Assembly: GCF_040954645.1 (NCBI RefSeq) | Contig: NC_092805.1 | Location: forward strand, 14,402,741 to 14,466,740 | Direction of reading: 5' to 3' | DNA from: Diabrotica undecimpunctata | Taxonomy: Eukaryota; Arthropoda; Insecta; Coleoptera; Chrysomelidae | DNA: 64,000 nt | Shown: positions 54,420 to 64,000 of the stretch, one piece after another | Layout of the letters: the number at the start of each line of letters is the position of its first letter | How positions within the stretch are numbered: the first letter of the stretch is position 1 | Notes under the pieces: model-generated | The model's input: only the letters and a program-made list of their open reading frames with translations | Told to the model about the DNA's origin: nothing | The model's database searches: none | Position numbers and translations under genes: made by a program

Positions 54420-55090
54420 TGTACCACTGATAAGCTGAAATAACGGTGATAAGCTGTAACCCTGTCGCACTCCTCATTGGATTTGTATATCTTCGGATGT
54501 TGTGTGCTCTCTTTCGATTGTTGTTCGTTTGGTACCAATATAGTTCTGAGTTGTTCTCAGAATTTAGTGTAGTCATGAAAAGTTTAGAAAAAAATATATT
54601 ATTGGAGGTAACTTTAATGTCAAGCACACTCAATGGATCAAAATTGACAAATAAAGAAAAAGATTTAACTTATTTTAAAAGATTTAAAAGATTAGATCGA
54701 ATTATTGGCCAACAGATAAAAACAAAATTCAGTACACTTACTTGATTTCTTCGGTATTAAAAATATAATAATGTAGATATTAACGGTGGTTTGGAATGAA
54801 TTGGAATATGAATTCAGATCATTCAAAATTCAATCATTATACTTACTGTATTATACTTACTGTAAGTGGCATGATCATTAGAAAGAAGTGTAATCCAGTA
54901 CTAACAAATAAGCTAACAGACTGGAAAGGTTTTAGACGAATCCTTGAAAAAAGAATTGAATTGGCAGTACCAATAAACACTTCAAATTCTCCAATTAGTA
55001 GAATATCTTCTTTTTCCTTTGCATTGTCTACTGCATCTTTTAGTGCGTTGAAAAAATCTTTTTTTCCTCGAGGTCGCATTGTCATTCATT
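54420..55090. pseudogene. mosaic of LINE scraps
   Basis: Three pieces of different LINEs: minus 54420-54600, TSEDIQIQ-stop-GVRQGYSLSPLF, an RT motif B; plus 54880-54985, NPVLTNKLTDWKGFRRILEK, a Jockey-type linker; minus 54990-55085, KKDFFNALKDAVDNAKEKED ILLIGEF, an RTE-type endonuclease strand where GDFNAK is expected. None is long enough to name further. Confidence 0.65.
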
Positions 55091-55204
55091 GCATATACAG
55101 CATTTCCTGCATTTTATAAAGAGTACATAAATTATATTTTTTACATAAAATAGCGTTGTTGTTATTAATTTTATTATTCTTAAGGAATAAAACAAACGAC
55201 TTAA

Positions 55205-55378
55205 CTCAATAATATTTTAAAGCAAGAATTGTAACCAAATTAATAGATAACTGGGCACTATCAGAGGGAGCAAAACATTTTAACCTAAGCAGAACCACAG
55301 TTTTTCTTTTATTAAAAAATTAAGGGAACAAGAAACTCTCCAAAGAAAGCGAGGGTCTGGAAGACCAAAACTATACTA
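55205..55378 (+). pseudogene. Tc1-like transposase N-terminus, plus strand
   Basis: KARIVTKLIDNWALSEGAKH, FNLSRTTVFLLLKN then a frameshift and REQETLQRKRGSGRPKL. It matches the minus-strand N-terminus at 57845-58170 (KARIVTKLGDGW…REQETLERKQGSGRPK). It ends abutting the C-terminal piece of the same kind of element in opposite orientation. Confidence 0.7.
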
Positions 55379-55381
55379 AAT

Positions 55382-56300
55382 TTAGGTATGTAAAAATAAA
55401 ATTAATATTTTGTAATATGTATCTCCATCAGCATTGATAACAGCTTGTAGTCTTCGGCCCATCTGCGTGAAAGGAACTATGAAATTGTCTTCTTCAGAGA
55501 GTTCTTCCCAAACCTGTTGTATACCGTGCCACAGCTCTTCAGCATTTTGAGATATGAAATTAGGTCGATACAACCGTTTTATAATAACCCCCCACACATT
55601 CTCGATTGGGTTTAAATCTGGACTGTAGCTATGCCATGGTATGGTTTCGATGTTGTTATTCTGGAACCACTGGTTTATTATATTTGCAGTGTGAAGAGAA
55701 TAATTATCTTGTTGGAGGATAAAATTATTTTCTGGATACAACTGTTCTACACTGTTAAACATGATGTTTTCTAGAATATTCAGATAAGTCTGCCTAGCAA
55801 ACCTGCCATCAATATTCCATATCATTCCCATTCCTCTAGATGAAATCCATCCCCATACATTGGCGCTAAAATGACCAGCTGCTCGATATCTATCAACATA
55901 TAAAGAGGATTAAATCTATTATTATCTGGTCTATACACCCCAATTTTGCCCTTTTTAGAAGATTGAAAAATTTCTCATCTGTAAATATTACTCTGTCCAA
56001 AAGATCTTTGTAGCTTGTAACATTTTTTTTATTAATATATTAAATTAATTTTAATTCCTTTTACCCATGTGGATGATACGCTGATGGTCGTGTTTACGAT
56101 CAGAAATTTTTATTGGGAAACTACCGAAATATGACTGAGGAATCTACCTACGTATTTATTTAAAGACGCCGGTTTGGCTAATCCTTAGTTAATCCTTTTC
56201 CGGGTTCTTTTTCATAAATTCGGTAATTGTCGTCGAACGCCCGTTGTAATGTTTTTCGGGAAAAACCTAATCTAGGAGATTTTATATTTCATCACGTTTG
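55382..56300 (-). pseudogene. Tc1-like transposase catalytic part
   Basis: The minus strand includes DRVIFTDEKFFNLL (first Asp, near 55980), AAGHFSANVWGW-like, FILQQDNYSLHTANIINQWF (second Asp) and WHSYSPDLNPIENVWGVIIK, with exactly 34 residues between the second Asp and the Glu: a DD34E triad. The 149-aa C-terminal block 55382-55831 is an intact frame; upstream there are frameshifts. All three acidic residues are retained, though in separate frames. Confidence 0.85.
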
Positions 56301-56529
56301 TAGGTAGAAGGGTACCGTTATGTTCAATGTTAGTTAGAACTTTTTACCTTCTCAGAAATACATACAACTGGCCTATGATTTTTTAGTGGGAGATATCCCT
56401 TCTTCCTTTTTTTTGTAGTTGGGTAAATTTTTGCAAGAAAGATTTACTTTTGGTGGGACAATCCTTGCGTAAGGACTAGGTCTTACTGTATCTCTATTAT
56501 CGTACCATTCTCTGTGCATTTTCTTTATA

Positions 56530-57589
56530 AGTGTGTATACACTTGTTTATTTGAGTTTTTTTTTCTTATACTATATTAGATTAAATATAGTTATAAAGTA
56601 CCTTTAATGTTAATAAATTCAGTGTTTAATACAAGTATAGTATTAACTTCAGTGAATTAATGCAGCAGTCGTCAGGAATTACCGTAAGTTAGCATAATCT
56701 TTGTTCTCCACTTATCTGGGCGAGTAATATGGTATGGCATCATATCATCTTCCATTATCTGGACGTATCTAAAGTTCATACATGTCTTCAAATGTAGTTG
56801 AGAGTAACTACTGAATTTTACACTCAATTTACAGAACAGTCAATATTTTGTTACGAACCAAATTCCATCAGCACTAAGAAATTTTAATAAGTAATAATTA
56901 TGAACATTTAAGTCTCAGTTTATCATTAAATAATAGTGCGAGATAGCTAATCGACTTAACCAAGTGCGGTTTGGTTAAATTTTTATGTTTTCATTTCTGT
57001 AACCTTTCTGTATTTTTGTAAATTTAGATTTTATTAATTTTTGTTATCTTTGGTGTTTGTTATAATTTTTATTCATTCTTTTTTGCTGTAATATCTTGAG
57101 ATACGCCAAAACTTTATTTGTGCATGATTGTATTATATATCTTTGTAAAGGTATTTTCTAATTATATTTCTGCTTATTTTTATATGTATACCACCATTTC
57201 ATAGTTGTTGGTGTATTTTTATTACTTGTGTTGCATTCAGCAGCGTCATAATTTTGTCGTTGAATATATTGTTTTTGTTTTATGAATGAATTTTATTTGT
57301 CGACTCCTAACAAAGTTTCCTGATATAACCATAACTCTGAATATTTACTTATTATATTAAATTATTATTATACTTTCGACGAGAAGAAAGATCAGGCTGA
57401 TTAAGTTTCGTAGGTAAGTAGGTATAATACCTAATATACTTATTATTTGTTTATGTAGAGTGTTGACCAAATTTATTTAATAATTAACTGTTGATATCTT
57501 TTCTTGGGTTTGATCTATGAACCTAAATATCTTTCCTTATCTCTTTTCTTTTAAGGTTTCTTAATTTTCTCCTTAAACCCCTAAAAATT
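56530..57589. other. no gene seen
   Basis: Very AT-rich sequence separating two Tc1-like pieces; no recognisable domain or terminal repeat. Confidence 0.5.
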
Positions 57590-57850
57590 AAGTGGCGCCC
57601 TGTTCCCTATCTTATCTTATCTTTGGTAATTTTACCCATCTATCTTTTTGTTTATTTCTGTATCTTTTCCAATATCTCTTATCGTATCTTTACTTATTTC
57701 GTCCGTTGGACCCATTCCTGGTTCCGAAAGCTAGTTTCGAACCCACGACTCGCTCTCCACCAACCATCTGGCTGCCGTCCGCAGTGTCTCCATTGGTGAC
57801 CTTTCTAGCACCATCCAAAAAAGGTTTCCGAGGTTACAAGCTGATGGTTT
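57590..57850 (-). mobile_element. tRNA-derived SINE candidate
   Basis: The minus strand has GGCAGCCAGATGGTTGG (A-box-like) followed 36 bases after its start by GGGTTCGAAACTAGC, a good B box (GGTTCGANNC) at about 57729-57739. That spacing is normal for a Pol III type 2 promoter. An A-rich region lies downstream. It cuts the Tc1-like coding piece at about 57845. TSDs were not resolved. Confidence 0.5.
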
Positions 57851-58170
57851 AAAGCAAATATAAGTCTTGATTGCTTCTGTTGTGGTGTGAGAGCTTGTTT
57901 TTTGCTGCAGTTCTTCCAAGAAACTGTGACATAATTCTTGCAGTTTTCGCATCTTCAAAAGGATTCTTTTCTAATCTCTCCAAAAGCGTACGATCTTCAT
58001 GAGCGGTAGATATTTTTGGTCTTCCAGAACCTTGCTTTCTTTCGAGAGTTTCTTGTTCTCTTCATCTTTTATTAATATTAAAAACTGTTCGCTACGGCAG
58101 ATAGTAACCAACCATCTCCTAATTTCGTTACAATTCTTGCTTTTAGTTCTTTGCTAGCATGTGGAGCCAT
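57845..58170 (-). pseudogene. Tc1-like transposase N-terminus, minus strand
   Basis: Starts ATG at 58170: MAPHASKELKARIVTKLGDG, a disrupted HTH, REQETLERKQGSGRPKIS, then LLERLEKNPFEDAKTARIMS-like sequence. It is the paired-like HTH DNA-binding region. Its catalytic continuation could be the 55382-56300 block, separated by about 1.5 kb of inserted sequence. Confidence 0.7.
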
Positions 58171-58199
58171 TTTTTGATGTTGAACAGAATAAGTTATAT

Positions 58200-59861
58200 G
58201 ACAAATTTTAAGATTTGGCAATGAAAGTGACAGTATGTAAATAATACGTATTTATCATTCAAAATACACTGCACAATTTTCTACAAAATACGCTTTAAGA
58301 GTCGTATCAGTTTTTTTAGGAACCAGCTGTACATACATTTATATAAAACATTAAATAATAAATACATTAGTTATTTTTATAACGAGAAGAACTATTAGAA
58401 TTTCATAATTATTCACTTCACAACGAGAAGGATTATAGCAATACCTACCGTACAGGATCAATGATATTGTCAATACTGAAAAGTATTGACAATAATAGCA
58501 AGCATCAGAATTTCACCTCAAAACATGGCTAATGTCTGTAATACATATACATATAATAATGGCCAGTAAGTCAACTTACTGTCAAATTGGTGTTACCACC
58601 CACCTCCAATTATCAACATTTACAAGTTAAGATTATTTAAATTTTTATTTAAAAATTTTTTGAACACGATTTCCGGATTGGAAATGAAGTGTCAAAACAA
58701 ATGTAGAATGTAATTCTCATTACAATTAATTGCGGTTTAATCCCATATAAATTAATATATTATAACTTGGGATATTGTTTGTCTTTATTGTAAAATAAGA
58801 TAATTTCGATTAAATAGAAAAACGTCGTGTCTATTTTAATAAATTTTTATTATGTTAACCATCTCCTTTTAAAACGTCAAAAATCTCTTTAAACGCACAC
58901 TGACCCTTTTACCTATTAGAAGGTACACGCTAAGATGTTCATATCCTAAAAATGTCATTGACACCACAACAACACACAAATACAAACCAATGACCGATAG
59001 GTCGGCGCGGTGCATCACCAAATTCATCGGCGTTGAACCCACCGAAAAAAATATTTGTAAGTGTATCCTCGAGGAGAGGTCTTTGACCCTATTATCGTTA
59101 CGACATCATGGATTGATACGATGCAAGTGGATTTATAAAATGTGTGCGTAGAATGCGGGAACGCTGCTCCTGCTACTGTTGGATGGTATGGGACCCCAGA
59201 TTTCTTGGGGAATGGCTTTCTTGCAGGATTGCATTCGCCTAAACAGAATTGCAACTTTAGCAGAAAGAATTACTTGATTATTTTTATAATTTTGGTGTAT
59301 GTTAAATTCACGTAAAATGTCAGATTGAAAAATTTTTAATGCGAAATTGTGCACATTGGAAGTTTAGACACATCTCTAAAAACCTCTGAAAGGTATGCAA
59401 CTAATATAACTGTTAATCTTACTTTATTTAATATTAAACCAAGCCAAGTTGATTCTCTTAGTGTTCTGCTATTTGTATAGAATTTTTTGAGAAATGTAAG
59501 CAATTTTGGTATTGTCTTATAAATGCGATATAAAGCCAAAAGTATGGAAAAAATATCTGACTGTAGGGCATTAAGACAACGCAATGAACTGAGAAAAAAT
59601 ATATCGTCAACTGTATGCAATAGTGGCTTAACTCAAAAATTTACAAAATGGAGTTAACATCACCAGAGGGCTTGAAGAAGCCTTATTTATGACCTGCAAA
59701 ACTGGCACAATAATAATAGCAAAAATGTTCGCTAGACGTCACTAGTGTCGCTATGACATGTTGTCGGTTGAGGTCAATCGTTTCTTGCAGTACTGGCACT
59801 TTTTAGTTGTGCTGTGGAAGTCGCACCCTGTCGATATCAAGTTTCCATGCAATACCGGCAC
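58200..59861. other. no assigned gene; repeat motifs
   Basis: 58666-58760 is homologous to 63526-63610 (ACGATTTCCG…TGGAAAT…). At 59785-59880 the phrase GGCACTTTTxAGTTGTGC occurs twice about 62 bp apart. Minus-strand frames at 59030-59620 (LSEVFRDVSKLPM, STHTFYKSTCIVSIHD) are suggestive of a decayed coding region but I do not recognise it. Confidence 0.4.
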
Positions 59862-60419
59862 TTTTGAGTTGTGCCACTATAGCAGATAATTTTAGACATT
59901 TTCAAACTGTATCAGTGAGAATTTTGGCGTTGTGTCACATTAAATAAAAGGAATAAATTTATTGTTTTAAAAATGTCAGATCCAAGAAGTAAGGTAAATA
60001 ATAATATCAATATTATTTTAATGTGTAATTCCAAATAATCGATTTAGTAGAAAACTTTAGACGATTTTTTGATTACATCTACCGGTTTGAACAAAAAATA
60101 AACCCATTTTAGTTCTGATACGGACCCTCATTACGTGAATGATTATGATGATGTATTGTCTATATTTACAGAGGTCCCTGATGAAAATGTGAGACTGAAG
60201 TACCAAAAGATGTGACATTAATAAACTAAAAAGTAGGAAAAGAAAGGCTTGTCCAGACCAATGGAAGAAAAATGCCAGAAAGTTTCTTGGAAATTCAGGC
60301 CAAAATACACCAATGTTAACGGTAATCTTGTACAGGCACACATTTTAATTAAAATATAATTATAATTAAAATATTTTTTCGGAATATTATTAGTATTACG
60401 TATGAGATTGTCAAGATAT

Positions 60420-60840
60420 ACTTTTGGTACAAAAATTCACTTCCGGGTTTGAGATGACCGGAAGTTAAAATTTACTTTAAGTTTTAGACCCCACAATGTA
60501 TATATGGATCGAAAGGTCTCGTCGAGACGAATCTAAATATGTACTTCCGGTTGCGATCCGACACCGGAAGTGACCCGAAACGGGCATAAAACGTCAAGAT
60601 ATAGCAAATCTGACACCGGATTCGTGATCAGCATGCAAAATTAACTGCTAAATGATAACATTGTAACAAAAAACATTGTTTTCGACGAAATATTTCGTGA
60701 TATTTAATACACTTTTTACTTGCATTATTATTGATGAATGTTATGTATATTCTTGCTTATATTGTTTGTATTGGTCTCTTAATTTTTCTCGCAAAATAAA
60801 AATTTCATTTAAAAAACTCGATGTCGAGTTGGTCCGCTAG
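60420..60840 (+). mobile_element. Helitron-type 3' end (non-autonomous)
   Basis: The segment ends AACTCGA-TG-TCGAGTT (60815-60830, perfect 7-bp hairpin), then GGTCCG and CTAG at 60837-60840 followed by T. A short hairpin a few bases before terminal CTRR with a 3' T is the Helitron signature. There is no ORF. CTTCCGG/CCGGAAG motifs occur at least four times at 60443-60570. The 5' TC end was not located. It lies in the intron of the DUF7869 gene. Confidence 0.65.
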
Positions 60841-61323
60841 TATAAATTAACAAACGAAGTTTTATTCTGAGATCCATGTCTATAATTAAACCAACATATC
60901 CATATGCAGATAAAGGTAACAAATCATGCCGTGGTTATAATCATGCATTTTATTTGGAAAACCGTGATTAGAAAAAGAAGAGTGTGCAAAAGATTTTTTA
61001 TATCAACCATTGGAGTTACTAATAGACGTATTCGAACTGTTATTGGGAAGACGGAAAGTGGCTTTATAAGCAACGATCAAATTGCATGCATAAAACATTT
61101 TGTAACGAAACTATGAACAGGGTTCGTAGTTTTCCTTTCTTCAATTCCGACAATGGAGAGCTACTATTGTCGAAGTAGTACCTCAAAAAAATATATAGGA
61201 GGAGGCAAAACATTGACAGATTTTTAATTTTGACAGCTTTTTATTCATTGTACAATGCCAAAGAGACTATGATGAATTTGTAAAAATTGGTTTATATCGT
61301 AAACTTTTGGATATACATATATT

Positions 61324-62262
61324 TATAGCATTTTTCATATAAAAATGCTTGCACGTCATTCAAGATTTACGACGTCAGAACCTCACAGCATTGCCAAAAC
61401 ATCAGAATAGTTAGTAAATGAGGAATTTTTAAAATGTCAACTATTTGCAAACTATTATATTAACAGTAGTTGATACACTTAGGTAATACACTTAGTTTTA
61501 AGACTACTGCAATACACTAAAATAAATAAGAAAACATTTTAATACAAAATTGAATATTCTAAATTTTAAACTTACCTCTTTTAGGGCTTTAATAGTAAAA
61601 ACATCCCGCCATAATTTCTTGTTTAAAATAATCTATCTTATATGAAAGCTTATCAGCTTTCTACAGACTATTTATTTGTTTTGGCATAGCACAATCACAA
61701 TATACAACAATAATTAGTTTTTAAAGCTATTAATCTAAATTTAATATGTATTTATAAGTACAATTTATTAATATATAATATATTATGATCAAATTGTGTA
61801 AGAAATCAAAACATAAACAAAATTCTTACTCTAAAAAGCGGCAACACTTTATACACTTTTGCCACACGCTGAACTGTCAATAAAATTTGAAGTATTCCCG
61901 TATTCATGTATAAGTTGCGTACAATTTTATTGTCTAATTTATTTAATTAAAATTATTATTTTGTGGAATATTAGACTTACAGAGTTATTTCATAAAAATT
62001 ATATTATTAATAATAACAAATGTTTTTGGTTATTTAATCAATATAATTCTAAAATTTCCAATATAATGATGATTACATTTTTCTGATTATTACACCATGT
62101 TGACGCCTATGAAAGATCGAGCAGTTCCGTATGGGCTTCGTATTATTAGCTGTGTTGGAAAAATTTGAACTCTAAGGTTGACGTTCTGGAAATTTTAAAT
62201 ATAAGTGACGTTACTTTATATAAATTGTGACGTGCAAGCGTTTTTATATGAAAAATGCTATA
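61324..62262. mobile_element. TA-flanked MITE, 935 bp, 33-bp TIRs
   Basis: The element 61326-62260 begins TAGCATTTTTCATATAAAAA and ends in the complementary sequence; counting the flanking TA on each side, the inverted match is 35 bp with one mismatch. TA at 61324-61325 and 62261-62262 is the target duplication. Removing the element and one TA restores an in-frame IFNYAFFSPKK block of the DUF7869 protein, which confirms the boundaries. No transposase is encoded; TA target use suggests Tc1/mariner mobilisation. Confidence 0.92.
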
Positions 62263-63514
62263 ACTATGCATTCTTTTCTCCCAAAAAAATCAATGTCAGT
62301 ATTGTAAAAATACAAAAATTCGAGCAGCCAAGAAAAAATAGCCCTAGAAGATGAGTATAATAACCATCATAAGGAGAAAAACTTAAGCCGGGAGCTAAAA
62401 ACGCTTGACAAAGAAAATGTATAACTAACTTACAAGTTGCTTGTTTTGACCTACAATCTGCTCTACCGACACCAAAAGGAGACGTTTCCGCTTTCTTTTA
62501 TAAAGCTAAGTTGTCAACATATCATTTCTCTATCTGTGAACTTCAGTAAACGGGACTAGGAAATGCGCACAGCTATGTTTGGCACGAAGGAGAAGGCAGT
62601 AAAATGCCATAGAAATCGGTCCGTGCCTGCTGATGTATTTGGAACAAACATCTGTAAAAACCGATTCTGACGATTTGAAATTCATGTTTTACTCAGACAA
62701 TTATGGTGGCCACGGAAAAAACAAGTAACTAATTTCAATGTATCAATACGCTGTAAACCATTTCAAAATTTCTTCTATAACTAATCACTATTTAGTTATC
62801 GCCCATACTCAAAATGAGGGTGACAGCTGCCACTCTTTAATAGAAACAAATATCACTAAAGCTTTAAAAGGAGGGTCTATTTATCTAACGACTCATCACG
62901 CTATACTAATCCGAACTTCTCGTTGCAAACAACAATTCAAAGTACACTAATTACGTAATCAATGATTTCTTTGACCTACAAAAGTTAAATACTAAAACAG
63001 CGACAATTTTCAATGAATATATTCAAGGAAATACTTTTCATTTCAACGATATTTGTGATATTCATGTAAAAAAAGCTCTGGTACTCACTACTATGTTAAA
63101 ACTTCATTTGCACACATACCACCAAGAAAAAAACAAGAAAAGGTTTAGAAAGCATGAATATTATAGAACTAGAAAAGGCTTACATAACTGAAAAGAAGAA
63201 AAAAGACCTTACTAGCCTTTGACAACAGCGTTCCACCAATTCACGCTGATTTCTACCGACATTTAAAGCATTGATAATCATAACTTTTCCTATTATTATT
63301 AATATATACTTTCTTTATTTCGTTCTTCTTATAGTTGTTAATAAACACATTTTCTCATTCTAGTAACTTATAATATTCTTAATTGAACCTTTATTTTAGT
63401 TGATAGGAATAACAAAAAAAAATGCCAGTTTTGTCTTTGCGTTAATTAGTCTTGAAAGACAAAATGTTGATATGCAAAAGTGGCACAAGTCAAAATAAAG
63501 TTTGAATTTCTCGT

Positions 63515-63610
63515 TCGGAAATCGTTGTATTAGGAACGATTTCCGAAGTGGAAATTGAAACGTCAATAAACTTATTTTAACCTTTAATTGTGCCTTATTC
63601 CCATTTAAAC
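63515..63610. repeat. hairpin and repeat shared with 58.67 kb
   Basis: CGGAAATCGTT and its exact complement AACGATTTCCG form an 11-bp stem at 63515-63545. The following TGGAAATTGAAACGTCAA and TAATTGTGCCTTATTCCCAT resemble 58690-58757 (TGGAAATGAAGTGTCAAA, TAATTGCGGTTTAATCCCAT). It looks like the end of a dispersed repeat family, seen twice in the same orientation. Confidence 0.6.
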
Positions 63611-63649
63611 AGTAAATACATTATATCAGGAAAAAATAATGATGATTTA

Positions 63650-64000
63650 AAAATGTCTTATGAGGTAGTTACTACTAAATCTAGCACATGGTTTGCTGCA
63701 AACAAACTAAATCTTAACTCTGATAAAACGCAAAATTTGGTTATATCTGCAAGTAATTTGCGTAATGATCCAGATAACAAAGCTACTGTTAAACTATTGG
63801 GAATAACCGTAAATAATAAACTGAACTGGTCGGCTCATATCTCACAACTAAAGAAAAAGCTATCAAGTTCATTATTTGTTATTCGCCAACTAGCAAGGGT
63901 TGTCAACTTTGAAACATTAAAAATGACATATTTTTCTTTATTCCACTCTCACCTAAACTATGGTCATCTATGGTGTAATCATATGGGGAAATTCAACAAA
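63650..64000 (+). pseudogene. LINE RT C-terminal part, runs off window
   Basis: Plus strand SSTWFAANKLNLNSDKTQNL, KLLGITVNNKLNWSAHISQL, KKKLSSSLFVIRQLARVVNF and YFSLFHSHLNYG, the post-YADD palm and thumb of a Jockey/CR1-type RT (W...NkL.LN..KT, LGi.id..L.w..Hi..l..kl). The frame changes at about 63970 before the window ends. Whether upstream motifs exist was not seen; sequence before 63650 is unrelated. Confidence 0.8.

Larger units (their letters stand above)
59973..63270 (+). pseudogene. DUF7869-type putative transposase, spliced and interrupted
   Basis: ATG at 59973 (MSDPRSK), donor GTAAAT at 59994, acceptor TTTTAG at 60112, then an acidic DTDPHYVNDYDDVLSIF block and RKRKACPDQWKKNARKFLGN. 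Acceptor CATATGCAG at 60909 leads to RVCKRFFISTIGVTNRRIRT (60985) and FLSSIPTMESYYCRSSTSKK (61130-61190). IF/NYAFFSPKK is split by the MITE at 61326-62260. Then LVCFDLQSALPTPKGDVSAF (62430), SYVWHEGEG, FMFYSDNYGGHGKN (62685), LVIAHTQNEGDSCHSLIE (62795-62850), and a C-terminal TEKKKKDLTSL (63190). The blocks run parallel to the 18-20 kb protein. Several frameshifts and stops make it a pseudogene. Confidence 0.78.
59862..63495 (+). mobile_element. second DUF7869-coding transposon, candidate TIRs
   Basis: TTTTGAGTTGTGCCACTATA at 59862 onward matches the reverse complement of 63473-63495 at 20 of 23 positions. Between them lies a plus-strand DUF7869-type gene with at least four exon blocks, a 935-bp MITE and a Helitron-like terminus. 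The TIR differs from that of the 18-20.8 kb element, so these are separate families. No TSD is clear, so the true outer ends may lie a few bases away. Confidence 0.65.

Noticed and set aside
58666..63610. Long terminal repeats of an LTR retrotransposon
   Set aside because: The shared stretch is short and diverged, without TG..CA ends, primer-binding site or gag-pol between; the interior is a DUF7869 transposon.
1..64000. CRISPR array, bacterial operons, rRNA genes, integrated viral genes
   Set aside because: No regularly spaced repeats, no ribosome-binding-site-linked gene strings, no rRNA-like blocks and no viral structural or replication motifs were seen; reverse transcriptases here belong to non-LTR or Penelope elements.

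Overview
The window is eukaryotic, AT-rich and almost entirely made of transposable-element (TE) remains. I could support no complete host gene, no bacterial-type operon, no rRNA or functional tRNA gene and no CRISPR array. The mixture of RTE-, Jockey- and CR1-like LINEs, a Penelope-like element, ZBED5-like and ZMYM1-like hATs, Tc1-like, piggyBac, Harbinger and DUF7869-coding DNA transposons, together with GT-AG introns, points to an arthropod. A leaf-beetle-like insect with a large TE-rich genome is my best guess; that is an inference from family resemblance, not a database result.

Layout. 0-8 kb: an RTE fragment, two pieces of one Penelope-like element broken up by a 135-bp SINE-like insert and a 2.2-kb hAT with perfect 8-bp target-site duplications (TSDs), a CCHC gag-like ORF and a reverse-oriented Jockey pol. 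8-17 kb: a Jockey reverse transcriptase (RT) split by a 2.5-kb RTE copy, then a better-preserved RTE copy with a 499-aa RT ORF, then degraded LINEs. 18-20.8 kb: a DUF7869-coding DNA transposon with 20-bp perfect terminal inverted repeats (TIRs). 20.8-33 kb: several LINE families and a ZMYM1-like hAT split by a LINE. 33-41 kb: hAT, Harbinger, Tc1-like and piggyBac remnants and LINE ends. 41-46 kb: LINE scraps, a diverged tandem repeat and a 1.06-kb foldback element. 46-55 kb: LINEs, a Harbinger element with a MADF/Myb-like partner gene, and an internally deleted LINE. 55-64 kb: Tc1-like pieces, a tRNA-derived SINE candidate, and a second DUF7869 transposon whose coding exon is cut by a 935-bp TA-flanked MITE and whose intron holds a Helitron-type 3' end.

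There is no common pathway. What links the features is nested transposition. At least fourteen insertions can be delimited from exact or near-exact target duplications, and several interrupt recognisable reading frames, which gives relative ages. The two DUF7869 elements are the best candidates for an under-described system. They are structurally resolved DNA transposons with different TIRs but related multi-exon proteins that carry Asp-containing motifs reminiscent of an RNase H-fold nuclease. Secondary themes are LINE copies with clean internal deletions and a set of perfect short-loop palindromes.
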